Origin: UBA5336 sp039815055
GTDB taxonomy: Bacteria; Pseudomonadota; Alphaproteobacteria; Caulobacterales; Hyphomonadaceae
Assembly: GCA_039815055.1 (NCBI GenBank)
Contig: JBCCAA010000001.1
Location: 88,534-152,533 of the forward strand
Reading direction: 5' to 3'
Length of the DNA stretch: 64,000 nt
Below, in pieces: positions 32,522-41,826 of the stretch (the first letter of the stretch is position 1; each line of letters starts with the position of its first letter). The position numbers and the translations under genes are program-made. The notes below the pieces were generated by a model that worked only from the letters and a program-made list of their open reading frames with translations, had not been told where the DNA came from and made no database searches.

Positions 32522-33979
32522 TCATGCCGATTGCAGCGCGCCGATACGCTGTTTTGCGGTGTGGACATGTTCCGGTGTCACGACTGTATTTCCTGACGCC
32601 CGTGCATATTCTTCGCTGGTATCGCGCAGGCGCTTGGCGGCCGAGATACGGGCGAGGACGGGATAGGTGTCCACGCAGGCATCCAGCGCGAGGCTGGCCT
32701 GCGCATCCCAGCTGACGGCATGTTCAATCTTTGAATGGGTGGCGTCTGCCGCGTCCATATCTCCGGCCAGCGGCAGGATATGGAACAAAGCGTCGAACAG
32801 TGCGTTACAGACTTCCTGGACGAGATACGTTGCCCCCGAATACCCCATAAATGGTGTGCCGGTATGGCGCCGGATGATCGCGCCGGGGAATGAGGCCGGG
32901 ATGTATTGCGTGCGCGCCCCAGCTTCCTGGATGTACATCCGCTCATTAAAGCTGCCGAACAGCACAAATGGTGATTGGGTTCGAATGGCCTCGAGCACCG
33001 CGTCATTGTCCGGTTTCTCGCCCGCCTTGCGTTCAAATGTGAACGCACAGGGCAAACCAAGATCGCTTTCGAGGAAGTTGCGAAGGCCTCGGGCATAGGT
33101 CTCGTTGGCCACGACGGCGAAATTGGCCGTTCCGAAAAAGTCCTGGGTGACAGACCGCCAAATGTCCCAGAGCGGCTTGATCGTGGAGTGTTTCTCCGCC
33201 TCGATGAAGGGTTCCGGATCCAGACCTGTCAGTTTGCCGAGTTGGCGCAGGAATTTCGTCGTTGAATGCAGGCCGATCGGTGCTTGCAAATATGGCCGAT
33301 CCATCGCTTCGCACAGGCGCCGGCCAAACTCGCGGTACATGCAGATGTTCACTTCGCCGTCGGCCAGTCGCCGGGTGTCTTCGATGTGGCTTCCCAGAGG
33401 GAAGACGAGATTGATCTCTGCGCCAATCCCTTCGACGAGGCGCCGGATTTCGGCCAGGTCTGACGGCATGTTGAACATGCCATAACTCGGTCCGATGATG
33501 TTCACGCGGGGCTTTTCGCCCTCTGCCTTCTTTCGACCAACCGGGTTGCGGCCCTTTGTTTGAGCGTATTCTGTCCAGAGCCAGAGCAGGGCGCGGTCCG
33601 CGCTTTGCCACTGATCTTCGTCGATTGTGCGCGGTAGGAAGCGTTTGACGTTGGCGCCTTCAGGGGTGACGCCGCCGCCGATCATTTCGGCGATGGATCC
33701 AGTGACCACCACTGCGGGCAGGGCCGGGTCCAGGGCTGCGCGGGCCCGTTTCATGGCTTCTTCAGTGCCCAACTGGCCAAGTTCTTCTTCGCCGAGGCCC
33801 GTCACCGTGATCGGCAACTCATGGGGGGGCAGCGCATCAGTATAGTTCAGCACGGATGTGACGGGCAGGTTCTCGCATCCAACAGGGCCGTCGATGACCA
33901 CTTGCAGGCCTTTTACGGCACTGAACACATAAACGGCGCCCCAGTATCCACCAGCGCGGTCATGATCCTGGATCAACAT
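32522..33979 (-). CDS. bchZ: Chlorophyllide a reductase subunit Z
   Basis: BchZ and BchY form the catalytic component of chlorophyllide oxidoreductase, which reduces ring B of chlorophyllide using electrons from BchX. The 485-residue protein begins MLIQDHDRAGGYWGAVYVFSAVKGLQVVIDGPVGCENLPVTSVLNYTDALPPHELPIT, with the FeS-cluster Cys in VGCENLP, and has the C-terminal BchZ-specific tail. It overlaps bchY by seven bases. It is the end of the bchCXYZ block. Confidence 0.96.
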   Translation of the reverse strand: MLIQDHDRAGGYWGAVYVFSAVKGLQVVIDGPVGCENLPVTSVLNYTDALPPHELPITVTGLGEEELGQLGTEEAMKRARAALDPALPAVVVTGSIAEMIGGGVTPEGANVKRFLPRTIDEDQWQSADRALLWLWTEYAQTKGRNPVGRKKAEGEKPRVNIIGPSYGMFNMPSDLAEIRRLVEGIGAEINLVFPLGSHIEDTRRLADGEVNICMYREFGRRLCEAMDRPYLQAPIGLHSTTKFLRQLGKLTGLDPEPFIEAEKHSTIKPLWDIWRSVTQDFFGTANFAVVANETYARGLRNFLESDLGLPCAFTFERKAGEKPDNDAVLEAIRTQSPFVLFGSFNERMYIQEAGARTQYIPASFPGAIIRRHTGTPFMGYSGATYLVQEVCNALFDALFHILPLAGDMDAADATHSKIEHAVSWDAQASLALDACVDTYPVLARISAAKRLRDTSEEYARASGNTVVTPEHVHTAKQRIGALQSA

Positions 33980-35550
33980 CCGACCGGCTCCTTCATGTCT
34001 GAAGCGCGCTTTGCGGCGAGTGCCAGTTTGCGTTCCTGTTTGGCTCGAAAGCCTTCATTGATCCGAGGCGCGCCTTCCCAGACGCCCGCCGTGTCACCTT
34101 CGCCAACGCCCTCAAAGAAGGTTCGCATGGTTTCAAAGCGGTCGCGGCCAGCAATTGCGGTGTTGACGACCTGAGCGAGCGCGCCAGCGCCAGCGGGGCC
34201 CATGATCGGACGCGCTGAAATCAGATTGGTGAAGTAAAGCGCCGGCGTGGCGTTTTCCTTGGCCTTCTGGACCACCGGTGTCGTGCCAATTGCGAGATCG
34301 GGCTCAAACGCGTCGAGCGCGGCAAGATCTGTCTCAAGCGATGCCCTGAACCGGATCTCGACGCCGCGAGCTTCCAGCCATTCACGGTCGGGATCGGACC
34401 ATTTCGTGCGGGGGCAAGCCGTGCCGACATAGCGTACATCCGCGCCACTTTCACACAGAAGCCGCGCGACCAGAAGCTCCGAGCCTTCATAGCCCGACAA
34501 GGTAATCCGGCCTTTGATGGGCATGGCCGCAAGTGCGCCCTTGATGGCGCCAAGGGCTGTATTCTGTGCGGTGTCTATCTTGGCGCGAGAGATGCCACAG
34601 GCCTGACCGATCTGCTCCAACCAGGCAACGGTACCTTCAGCACCCACGGGCGCTGATCCAACAACAGGGCGTCCAGCGGTTTCAAATTCTCTGATTGAGG
34701 CCGTGTAATAAGGATGGATCGCGGCAACGGCGGCGCAATCGAGTGCGGTATAAAGTTCGCGCCACTCGCGCGTTGGAACGACGGCCCCGGCGGCCAGGTC
34801 CATGGGTTTCAACAAATGCCCTATGCTGATCGGATCAACCGGGAACATTTCGCCGATGAGGGTGATCTTGGGCAAGTCTGCCTGATCTGTTTTCGCACGC
34901 TGAACCGCGCCTTGTTCAGCTTCCTTGCGGGCGTAGCTCAGCATCGCTCCAGCCAGGATATCCTTGGCTTCTGCATGGGTGGGAACGCCAAAGCCCGGCA
35001 CATCAATGCCGATGATTCGAACCCCATTGATGTTGTCGGGCAGCAGTTGCAGAGGCACGCCTGACGCACTGGGAACGCACAGATTGGTAACAACGATTGC
35101 GTCGTAGCGATCAGGGTCCGCAGTTTCTTCAACGGCCGCCTTGATGTCTTCAAACAGTTTGCCGGTGACCAGCGTTTCTGAGTTGAAGGGCACGTATCCG
35201 ACGTTTCGTTTCGCGCCGTAGAAATGTGATGTGAAGGTCAGGCCGTAAACGCAACACGCCGAGCCTGAAAGGATGGTCGCCGTGCGTTTCATGCGCAAGC
35301 CGACCCGCAGGGAGCCAAAGGCCGGGCACATGCTTTGGGGCTGGTCGTGGGGACCGGTAGGGTAGTCCTTGGCGTATTGTTCCAGCAACGTTTTCTTGCC
35401 GGCCTTTTTGGCCGCAGCCTGCAACGTTTCCTTGCCGCCATGGCAACCGTCCTGGGCGGTGGCGTCGCCACTGCGCATATCATCGACAGCCGACGTCATT
35501 GCGACCTCGTCTTTCGCGTTATTCTGCACATTGTCGCCCCGGTCGCCCAT
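33973..35550 (-). CDS. bchY: Chlorophyllide a reductase subunit Y
   Basis: The 525-residue nitrogenase-like alpha partner of BchZ has cluster-ligand cysteines in SMCPAFGSLR, GSACCVYGLTF and VTNLCVPSASG. It binds chlorophyllide at the BchY/BchZ interface. The N-terminal 70 residues are polar (AVDDMRSGDATAQDGCHGG) and vary between species. ATG 35550 has GAGGACAA just upstream; Met18 is an alternative start. It is six bases downstream of bchX. Confidence 0.96.
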   Translation of the reverse strand: MGDRGDNVQNNAKDEVAMTSAVDDMRSGDATAQDGCHGGKETLQAAAKKAGKKTLLEQYAKDYPTGPHDQPQSMCPAFGSLRVGLRMKRTATILSGSACCVYGLTFTSHFYGAKRNVGYVPFNSETLVTGKLFEDIKAAVEETADPDRYDAIVVTNLCVPSASGVPLQLLPDNINGVRIIGIDVPGFGVPTHAEAKDILAGAMLSYARKEAEQGAVQRAKTDQADLPKITLIGEMFPVDPISIGHLLKPMDLAAGAVVPTREWRELYTALDCAAVAAIHPYYTASIREFETAGRPVVGSAPVGAEGTVAWLEQIGQACGISRAKIDTAQNTALGAIKGALAAMPIKGRITLSGYEGSELLVARLLCESGADVRYVGTACPRTKWSDPDREWLEARGVEIRFRASLETDLAALDAFEPDLAIGTTPVVQKAKENATPALYFTNLISARPIMGPAGAGALAQVVNTAIAGRDRFETMRTFFEGVGEGDTAGVWEGAPRINEGFRAKQERKLALAAKRASDMKEPVGC

Positions 35551-35556
35551 TTGTCC

Positions 35557-36567
35557 TCAGATCTCCTCGTAAACCACTTCAAGCGATGGTTTTTCAGTCA
35601 CATTGGCACCGCGCATGTCGGCGACGGTCGCCGGAATGAGCGTGAAATCCGCTCCGGTTTCTTCTGCCGAGAAAAGATCCAGCAGGCCGTCATGGCTCAG
35701 CGGTGTCGGGTGGATCGGTGGCGCACTGGCGACATTTTCCGCCAGGCTTTCGAAAATCGGCGCCCAGGGAGAGCCGGGTTTGCCCACAATCTGATAGTTT
35801 GCAGACTTCCTGCGAATGTCTTCGTCTGCGGGGATGGCCGAGAGGACGGGAATACCTGCCGCGTCCGAAAAGGCTTGTGCCTCGCCGGTGCCGTCATCCT
35901 TGTTGATGACCATGCCAGCGACACCGACATTGCCCCCAAGCCGCCGGAAATACTCGACCGCAGAGCACACATTGTTGGCCACATAAAGCGATTGCAGGTC
36001 GTTGGATGCGACGACGATCACTTTCTGGCACATGTCACGAGCAATCGGCAGCCCAAAGCCGCCGCAGACCACATCGCCCAGAAAGTCGAGCAGGACATAA
36101 TCGAAATCCCACTCGTGGAAGCCAAGCTTCTCAAGCAATTCAAATCCGTGGATGATTCCGCGTCCGCCGCAGCCGCGCCCCACTTCCGGTCCGCCGAGTT
36201 CCATGGCGTAGACGCCGTCACGCTTGAAGCAGACGTCGCCAATCGCGACCTCCTCGCCAGACTCTTTTTTCTTCGAGGACGTTTCGATGATGGTCGGACA
36301 AGCCCGACCGCCAAACAGCAAAGAGGTGGTGTCACTCTTGGGATCACAGCCGATCAGCAGGACTTTCTTGCCCTGCTGGGCCATCATGTAGCTTAGATTG
36401 GCGAGCGTGAAGGATTTACCGATCCCGCCTTTGCCATAAATCGCGATGATCTGCGTTTCCTTGGACGGCGCGTCGTCGGGCTCTGCGCCCCCCCTGTCTC
36501 CCGGCCCGCCGAAGGGTTCGCCAGACCCCGATCCACCAGGCGAACGGCTATCAAGCAGCGTTGTCAT
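35557..36567 (-). CDS. bchX: Chlorophyllide a reductase iron protein BchX
   Basis: The 336-residue NifH-like ATPase is the electron donor to BchYZ. It has the P-loop YGKGGIGKSFTLANLS, the switch region CDPKSDTTSLLFGG, and cluster cysteines in GRGCGGRGIIHGFELLEKLG and DVVCGGFGLPIARDMCQKV. A Pro/Gly-rich leader precedes the fold. Its start overlaps bchC by 17 bases. Confidence 0.96.
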   Translation of the reverse strand: MTTLLDSRSPGGSGSGEPFGGPGDRGGAEPDDAPSKETQIIAIYGKGGIGKSFTLANLSYMMAQQGKKVLLIGCDPKSDTTSLLFGGRACPTIIETSSKKKESGEEVAIGDVCFKRDGVYAMELGGPEVGRGCGGRGIIHGFELLEKLGFHEWDFDYVLLDFLGDVVCGGFGLPIARDMCQKVIVVASNDLQSLYVANNVCSAVEYFRRLGGNVGVAGMVINKDDGTGEAQAFSDAAGIPVLSAIPADEDIRRKSANYQIVGKPGSPWAPIFESLAENVASAPPIHPTPLSHDGLLDLFSAEETGADFTLIPATVADMRGANVTEKPSLEVVYEEI

Positions 36568-37573
36568 GACACGCTCTCCAATCCAGAACCATTTTCAGGC
36601 ATTCAGCGTCGCTAAATGCGGTTTCATAGGCGCGCCCAGCGTCGCCATGCTGTTCGATGTGGGTGACCAGGCCATCCAGTGAAAACAGGCCCTTGCGCCG
36701 CAATATCATCACCGCGTCGATGTCGGGCCGGTCCCATTCCGCAGCCACTTTGAGCGTGACTTCGCGCATGAATGCGGCAGGGAAATCGAATGAAACGCGG
36801 TCTGCGTAGAAGCCCGCCAGCACGATTTCGGCGCCCTTGGACGCGCGCGCGATCGCGGTGTCCAGTACGGCTGCATCGCCGCTGACATCGCAAATGCGGT
36901 CATAGGTACGTGTGGTATCATCGTCCGGGTGCAGGACGGTGTATCCATCGGCCTGGTGCCGCGCCGGATTGATTTCCCAGACTATGGGCGCTGGCCCGCC
37001 AAGCGCCAGGGTTAGCCGCGCCACCAATTGGCCCAGAACGCCGTGGCCGATGATCAATTGCGGAAAACCCGAACGCGCGATGGCATGGTGGGCAGTTGCG
37101 GCCAGAGCCAGCAGCACATCGCTGCCCTGCCCCGGCCCATCGAGGCGTACTGCCCGGCGTTCCGGGATGACAACTCGTGAGGCAGAGGCGCCAAAAAGGC
37201 CGGCGGCATGCTCATAGCAATTGGCGCCTGGAACAAATACGTGCGCGCCAACCCAATCGGTTGGACCTTCGGCATGAACCACGCGGCCTACGGCTTCATA
37301 TCCAGGCACAAGTGGATAGGACAAACCTGGAAAGGGCGGCATGTCACCTGACCACAGAAGTCGTTCAGTGCCCGTGCTCACGCCACTCCAGTCCACATCA
37401 ATGACAAGGTCACCATCCTGGAGCGGCTTCAGCGCCAGTCGGTCTACCGCAACTTGCCCATTGCCCGTGAACACGACGGCGCTTGAATTCAGCTTGAGCG
37501 ATTCGGCCAGCACGGCAGCATTTGTCGAGCTTTGTGTGATTTTGCGGGACGCGGTCGAAGCCGAATTAATCAT
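36551..37573 (-). CDS. bchC: 3-hydroxyethyl bacteriochlorophyllide a dehydrogenase
   Basis: BchC oxidises the C3 1-hydroxyethyl group to acetyl. The protein is MDR-like (SGVSTGTERLLWSGDMPPFPGLSYPLVPGYEAVGRVV; nucleotide site IIGHGVLGQLVARLTLALGG). I use ATG 37573 (340 residues), because it puts the PpsR-type element three bases from the start, as at bchG; ATG 37585 is open but lies within that element. It begins the bchCXYZ-puf block, just after crtF. Confidence 0.93.
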   Translation of the reverse strand: MINSASTASRKITQSSTNAAVLAESLKLNSSAVVFTGNGQVAVDRLALKPLQDGDLVIDVDWSGVSTGTERLLWSGDMPPFPGLSYPLVPGYEAVGRVVHAEGPTDWVGAHVFVPGANCYEHAAGLFGASASRVVIPERRAVRLDGPGQGSDVLLALAATAHHAIARSGFPQLIIGHGVLGQLVARLTLALGGPAPIVWEINPARHQADGYTVLHPDDDTTRTYDRICDVSGDAAVLDTAIARASKGAEIVLAGFYADRVSFDFPAAFMREVTLKVAAEWDRPDIDAVMILRRKGLFSLDGLVTHIEQHGDAGRAYETAFSDAECLKMVLDWRACHDNAA

Positions 37574-37576
37574 GGC

Positions 37577-37594
37577 TGTCACCATAGCTTTACA
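37577..37594 (-). promoter_or_regulatory. PpsR/CrtJ-type operator proximal to bchC
   Basis: TGTCACCATAGCTTTACA (plus-strand reading) is an exact TGT-N12-ACA site. It lies three bases upstream of the chosen bchC start and is paired with a second site eight bases away. Confidence 0.75.
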
Positions 37595-37602
37595 GCTTGT
37601 GA

Positions 37603-37620
37603 TGTCAATTTCAATTTACG
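37603..37620 (-). promoter_or_regulatory. PpsR/CrtJ-type operator distal to bchC
   Basis: TGTCAATTTCAATTTACG (TGT-N12-ACG) starts 26 bp from the proximal site and overlaps the crtF stop codon. The eight-base gap and face-of-helix spacing match the paired sites known for PpsR/CrtJ. Confidence 0.7.
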
Positions 37621-38746
37621 TCGCGGAGATTACGCGCACGATGTCAGGCAAACCGGTGCTCAAAACGCGTACATTGGAAAAACCTGCACGTTCCAGCATG
37701 CCTCGCAGTTCGCTGGAGGAGCGGGCCCGGCCAGACCCCATCGCCCAAAGGTAAAGTCCGAAATAGGCGTCGCCGACTTTCGCGGAATCAGCCATCGGCT
37801 CGGCCAGCAGAAGAACGCCGCCGGGGTCTAGTGTTTTGCGAGCACGGGCCAACAGGGTCTCTACGGCATCATCGTCATGATCAAGCGCGACGCGGATGAG
37901 CGTGATAAGGTCTGCCCCTTTCGGCCAGTCGTCTTCAAACATGTTGCCAGCGAATGTTTGAACCGGCGTGCCGTTTTCGCGAAGTCGCGTTTCGGCCAAT
38001 TCGGCTACACTCGGCAGTTCAAACAGGCTCAACGCCAGCTCGGGTGACTTTTCGTGCGCCAGTTGGAGGAAGGTGCCATCGCCGCCGCCAACATCCATCA
38101 CGTGCTGGTGGCGATGAAAGGGATAAGCGCGTAACACCTCGTCGGCGATGACCGACTGGGTTTTGGCCATGAGCTCAGAATAGGTGGCCATGGCGGCGCG
38201 GTCTGTCGCCGAGCTTTCCGTGTCAGGTGAGTAGAGCCAATACTTCGCCAATGCGGTAGATTTCGAGCGTGCTTTCAACAACCCAACCGGATCGGCCAGG
38301 TCGGAATAGAAATGCTCATGGTGGGCGATCATGCCCTGCAAGCCGAGATTGCCGAGTACGGCCGCTCCGACCGGGCCGAGCCCGTACCGACTGTTGGATC
38401 TGGGCTCCATGATCTTCAAAGCGACGGCGGCGTCGATCAGGCGGCGCGTGCCGTCATCAGGCAGGCCTGCAATTGAAGAGATCTGCGCGACCGTCCGGCT
38501 CTTGTCTTTAAGGGCTGTGAGCAGGTTCAAACGTACGCATGTCAACAGAATCTGGGTGTAAACAAAGCCTGCGCAGAGATCGAAAACCTCGGCGGCTTTC
38601 GATCTGGTAACCCATCGGGTTGGCCAGAACGCCGCGCAGAACGTTTGAAACTTCGGATTGGCCAGCAACGCAGATCGCGCCGTCCTGACGCGATCCAATA
38701 CTGAGTCCCGTGGCTCGTCGGTCGATCTAAGCGACGTCTTGGTCAA
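37616..38746 (-). CDS. crtF: Demethylspheroidene (hydroxyneurosporene) O-methyltransferase
   Basis: CrtF methylates the C1 hydroxyl of acyclic carotenoids in the spheroidene/spirilloxanthin pathways. The 376-residue protein has the dimerisation domain (LLTALKDKSRTVAQISSIAGLPDDGTRRLIDAAVAL) and the SAM-binding motif HVMDVGGGDGTFLQLAH, with the general-base region LIRVALDHDDDAVETLLARARKTLDPGGVLLLAEPM. It overlaps crtE by 20 bases. Confidence 0.94.
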   Translation of the reverse strand: MTKTSLRSTDEPRDSVLDRVRTARSALLANPKFQTFCAAFWPTRWVTRSKAAEVFDLCAGFVYTQILLTCVRLNLLTALKDKSRTVAQISSIAGLPDDGTRRLIDAAVALKIMEPRSNSRYGLGPVGAAVLGNLGLQGMIAHHEHFYSDLADPVGLLKARSKSTALAKYWLYSPDTESSATDRAAMATYSELMAKTQSVIADEVLRAYPFHRHQHVMDVGGGDGTFLQLAHEKSPELALSLFELPSVAELAETRLRENGTPVQTFAGNMFEDDWPKGADLITLIRVALDHDDDAVETLLARARKTLDPGGVLLLAEPMADSAKVGDAYFGLYLWAMGSGRARSSSELRGMLERAGFSNVRVLSTGLPDIVRVISAT

Positions 38747-39590
38747 GGTGTTCGGGCGTCAGGCGAACGGCCTGGGCATGGATGAGTTGCCGTAAGCCAT
38801 CTGTTCCAGCGCAATCTGGTACGGAGCTGGCAGCCGCATCGATTGCATCGTGCAATCGTGTGTAAGCGCCTTGAACGCCGAACGCCTCCACGGCGTTGGG
38901 TCGGTCATTTCGGGCATCCTGTTTGGCGGGTTTGCCAAGGACGTCTGGCGTTAATACCGCATCTCGCAAGTCGTCAGCGATTTGGTATGCTAAGCCCAAA
39001 TTCTCCCCAAGGGCGCGCCATTCCGTGTCGCTGGCGCCAACTGAAACAGCGCCTGCGCGTGTCGCTGCCACGAACAGGGCGGCGGTCTTGGCGTTGTGAT
39101 AGGCCTTGATGTCGATGGTCGGCTCGCTTTCCCAGGCCTGCCCGGCGCAAATGCCGTTTGGCGGCGCGGTGGCATCTGCCATCACCAGGGTGAGTTCACG
39201 GAAATAAGTCTGGGACTTCCTGGCCAGCGTTTGGAACGCCAAAACGATCAAGGCATCACCGGCCAAGACCGCGAGATTTTCGCCAAATTCGATGTGGACT
39301 GCTGATTTGCCGCGCCGGTGGTCGGCATCGTCGAAACACGGTAAATCATCGTGCACCAGAGACGCACAATGTAAGAGTTCAAGCGCTGTCGCAGCCGCCA
39401 TGGCGTCTGACAAATCCACCTCCGGATTGCATGCGCTGGCAACGGCGATGCACAATTTCGGGCGAACAAGCGCGCCGCCGGGGAAAACCGCGTGATGCAA
39501 AGCCGCTTTGAGTTTCGGCGGACAGGAATCGTCTTTTCCAGAGGCGAGAGCCTGTTCAAGACATTGTTTCATTTGGGCGTCTAACGTCAT
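38727..39590 (-). CDS. crtE: Geranylgeranyl diphosphate synthase
   Basis: CrtE makes geranylgeranyl diphosphate for carotenoids and for the bacteriochlorophyll tail. The 287-residue prenyltransferase has the first Asp-rich motif DDLPCFDDADHRRGK, and the second as LAYQIADDLRDA. Its promoter region carries a pair of PpsR-type elements 15-58 bases upstream, shared with crtC. It heads the crtE-crtF-bchCXYZ-pufQBALM superoperon, about 9.8 kb in one direction. Confidence 0.95.
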   Translation of the reverse strand: MTLDAQMKQCLEQALASGKDDSCPPKLKAALHHAVFPGGALVRPKLCIAVASACNPEVDLSDAMAAATALELLHCASLVHDDLPCFDDADHRRGKSAVHIEFGENLAVLAGDALIVLAFQTLARKSQTYFRELTLVMADATAPPNGICAGQAWESEPTIDIKAYHNAKTAALFVAATRAGAVSVGASDTEWRALGENLGLAYQIADDLRDAVLTPDVLGKPAKQDARNDRPNAVEAFGVQGAYTRLHDAIDAAASSVPDCAGTDGLRQLIHAQAVRLTPEHLDQDVA

Positions 39591-39604
39591 GATGCCTCCC
39601 GCGA

Positions 39605-39622
39605 TGTCACTTTAAATGTACG
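39605..39622 (+). promoter_or_regulatory. PpsR/CrtJ-type operator, crtE-proximal
   Basis: TGTCACTTTAAATGTACG (TGT-N12-ACG) lies 14 bases upstream of the crtE start in the 124-base crtE-crtC divergent region. It is paired with the site eight bases away. Confidence 0.7.
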
Positions 39623-39630
39623 CTCTAATG

Positions 39631-39648
39631 TGTCAACCTGAATAGACA
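39631..39648 (+). promoter_or_regulatory. PpsR/CrtJ-type operator, crtC-proximal
   Basis: TGTCAACCTGAATAGACA is an exact TGT-N12-ACA site, 66 bases upstream of the crtC start. The pair is centred 26 bp apart and could repress both divergent promoters. Confidence 0.75.
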
Positions 39649-39714
39649 ATTCGAGCCGAAGCGCGGCGCGCCGCGCAATAGTGACAGCCCCAAGAGATCG
39701 TCTGAGAGGCGTGA

Positions 39715-40713
39715 TTGACACTTCCTCCACCACACGCTGGCGCAAGCGCTGCAGACGCCGCGCAGAAGGTAGCTGAGCCCGAAACACCGACCGGGTTTCG
39801 GTTTGACTATACACCCCCTGCCGGGGGCTATGCCTGGTGGTACATTGATGGCGTAAGCGAGGATGGCGAGAACGCCATCGTCATCATCATTTTCGTGGGT
39901 AGCGTGTTCTCGCCTTACTATGCCTGGTCAGGTTGGGCGGATCCGTCCGATCATTGCGCCATTAATGTTGCACTCTACGGTCGTCCGCAACGGTGGAGCA
40001 TGACCGAACGACGCCGTGGCGATACGTTGCGAACGGCTGACACGTATAAGACCGGGAACAGCCGGGTCACCGCCACCGAATCTGGACTGGACATCGAGGT
40101 GGACGAGCTCTGCGCCCCACTGCCCCAGCGCATGCGCGGTCGTGTAAGGGTCGCTTTGCCTTACAGCAATTCCAAACGCTTCCAGCTTGATCCGAACGGG
40201 CGGCACTTCTGGTCTCCGGTCTGCCCGCACGCGAGCGTTTCCGTTGATTTTGAAGCGCCCGGTTTGTCGTGGCGCGGGCATGGATATGTTGACACAAATT
40301 ACGGTCTCGAACCGATTTACAAGGGCTTTGACTATTGGGATTGGTCCCGTACGCCCCTGTTCAACGGTGACACGGTCATCCGGTATGTGACAGATCCAGT
40401 GTCTTCACGCCAAAGGGCGCTGCATGTCGCGATATCCCCGGACGGGACGGTTGCCGAGGTCGATGCTGGTTCCGATTGCGATCTGAAGCCCACACCAGTC
40501 TGGCGCATTCGCCGACGGGCAGGAACGCTTGAGGGCACTCCACCGCACATCGTGAAAACGCTTGAAGACACGCCGTTCTATAGCCGGTCGATGCTTGATT
40601 ATGCTTCGGGCACATCCGGCCTCACGACGCACGAAACACTGTCTTGCCGCCGACTAAAGTCTCCTTTGGTCAGAGCGATGTTGCCGTTTCGGATGCCGCG
40701 TCTTTCGCTTTAG
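39715..40713 (+). CDS. crtC: Hydroxyneurosporene synthase (carotenoid 1,2-hydratase)
   Basis: CrtC adds water across the C1-C2 double bond of acyclic carotenoids, for example neurosporene or lycopene. The 332-residue protein shows YTPPAGGYAWWYIDGVSEDGENAIVIIIFVGSVFSPYYAWSG, GHGYVDTNYGLEPIYKGFDYWDWSR and a C-terminal QxxxR-rich core. The start is a TTG at 39715, forced by a stop codon immediately before it, with GAGAGG five bases upstream. Confidence 0.92.
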   Translation: MTLPPPHAGASAADAAQKVAEPETPTGFRFDYTPPAGGYAWWYIDGVSEDGENAIVIIIFVGSVFSPYYAWSGWADPSDHCAINVALYGRPQRWSMTERRRGDTLRTADTYKTGNSRVTATESGLDIEVDELCAPLPQRMRGRVRVALPYSNSKRFQLDPNGRHFWSPVCPHASVSVDFEAPGLSWRGHGYVDTNYGLEPIYKGFDYWDWSRTPLFNGDTVIRYVTDPVSSRQRALHVAISPDGTVAEVDAGSDCDLKPTPVWRIRRRAGTLEGTPPHIVKTLEDTPFYSRSMLDYASGTSGLTTHETLSCRRLKSPLVRAMLPFRMPRLSL

Positions 40714-40733
40714 CCACGGAGTGCCCCCGAAAA

Positions 40734-41765
40734 CTAGCCCGCAGACATTCCCCGCTCGCGCTGCTCAAGCCGCAAGAACAAATCAATGGTCCAGTTCATC
40801 CGCGTTGGCGCGATGGGCTGAACGTCACTGGCGCGCGTCGCCTTGACGGCGGAGATGAGGAATTGAGACGCGTCGAGCGGCGATTCCAGCGAGGCATCCT
40901 GGTGTTGGGCGAGGGTTGCTGACGCCAGCAACTGCACCTTTTTACGTTTCGATACGATGGCGCGCTGCGTGATGGAGTCGTAGTGGTTGCGGCGGATCTC
41001 AGCGCCAATTTCGCCATAGATCTTTCCAGCTGCAACAATGGACGTCTGACAGGTCTTTGGCAGCAGCGAAACGCCAGAAAGTCCTCGCTGGTAAAGCGGA
41101 TCGGCAGCATCAAGTAGACGCTTGACGACACTGCGCACAGCGGGAGTTGCCGTTGGATTACTCAGGAAAGCCACCGTGTCTATTCCAGCGTCATCCATCC
41201 AGGAAAGCGGCAGATAAAGACGGCCTGCAAATGCGTCCTCACCTACATCGCGCGCAATATTGGTGAGCTGCATCGCCATGCCGAGATCGCACGCCCGCGC
41301 CAGCGCTTGCGTTGACCTGCTACCCATCAGGACCGTCATCATGGCGCCGACAGACCCTGCTACGCAGGCGGCGTAGTCGAGCAGATCCTCAAACGTTTCA
41401 TAGCGACGAGACTTTGTATCCCAGCGCATCCCCTCGAGCAGGGCTTCAGGCAGAGCACGGGGCATCGCATAGGCTTCAACGACGCTTGAGAACGCACGAT
41501 CGATCGGGTGATCCATGGGCGTGCCGCGATAAATCTCGTCCAGCCGGCCATACACGTCGGCAAGCGCCGTGCCTGGATCAGCGCCGAGATCCACTTCATC
41601 GTCGGCCAGTCTGCAAAATGCATAGGTTGCGAAAGCAGCTTGTCGAACGTCTTTTGGAAGCATCAAGGATGCGAAGTGAAAGCTCTTTGATCCAGCTTTG
41701 ATGACGTTGCGGCAATATTCAAAATCCCGGGGGAAACCAACATTGGATTGGGGTAAACTGACCAA
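40734..41765 (-). CDS. crtB: Phytoene synthase
   Basis: CrtB condenses two geranylgeranyl diphosphates to phytoene. The 343-residue protein has the first Asp-rich motif YAFCRLADDEVDLG, the second LTNIARDVGEDAFAGRLYLP, and a C-terminal RxxxxxRRNHYDSITQRAIV. The start is TTG 41765, with GGAGAG five bases upstream. It is divergent from the ATP-grasp gene over a PpsR-type operator pair, and convergent with crtC. Confidence 0.94.
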   Translation of the reverse strand: MVSLPQSNVGFPRDFEYCRNVIKAGSKSFHFASLMLPKDVRQAAFATYAFCRLADDEVDLGADPGTALADVYGRLDEIYRGTPMDHPIDRAFSSVVEAYAMPRALPEALLEGMRWDTKSRRYETFEDLLDYAACVAGSVGAMMTVLMGSRSTQALARACDLGMAMQLTNIARDVGEDAFAGRLYLPLSWMDDAGIDTVAFLSNPTATPAVRSVVKRLLDAADPLYQRGLSGVSLLPKTCQTSIVAAGKIYGEIGAEIRRNHYDSITQRAIVSKRKKVQLLASATLAQHQDASLESPLDASQFLISAVKATRASDVQPIAPTRMNWTIDLFLRLEQRERGMSAG

Positions 41766-41800
41766 TATTTCTCTCCGCCTAGAGTTCCTGCGACGATGCG

Positions 41801-41818
41801 CGTCCAGTTAAGTAGACA
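41801..41818 (+). promoter_or_regulatory. PpsR/CrtJ-type operator, crtB-proximal
   Basis: CGTCCAGTTAAGTAGACA (CGT-N12-ACA) is 35 bases upstream of the crtB start. Its partner is eight bases further on. Confidence 0.65.
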
Positions 41819-41826
41819 CTATTCAC

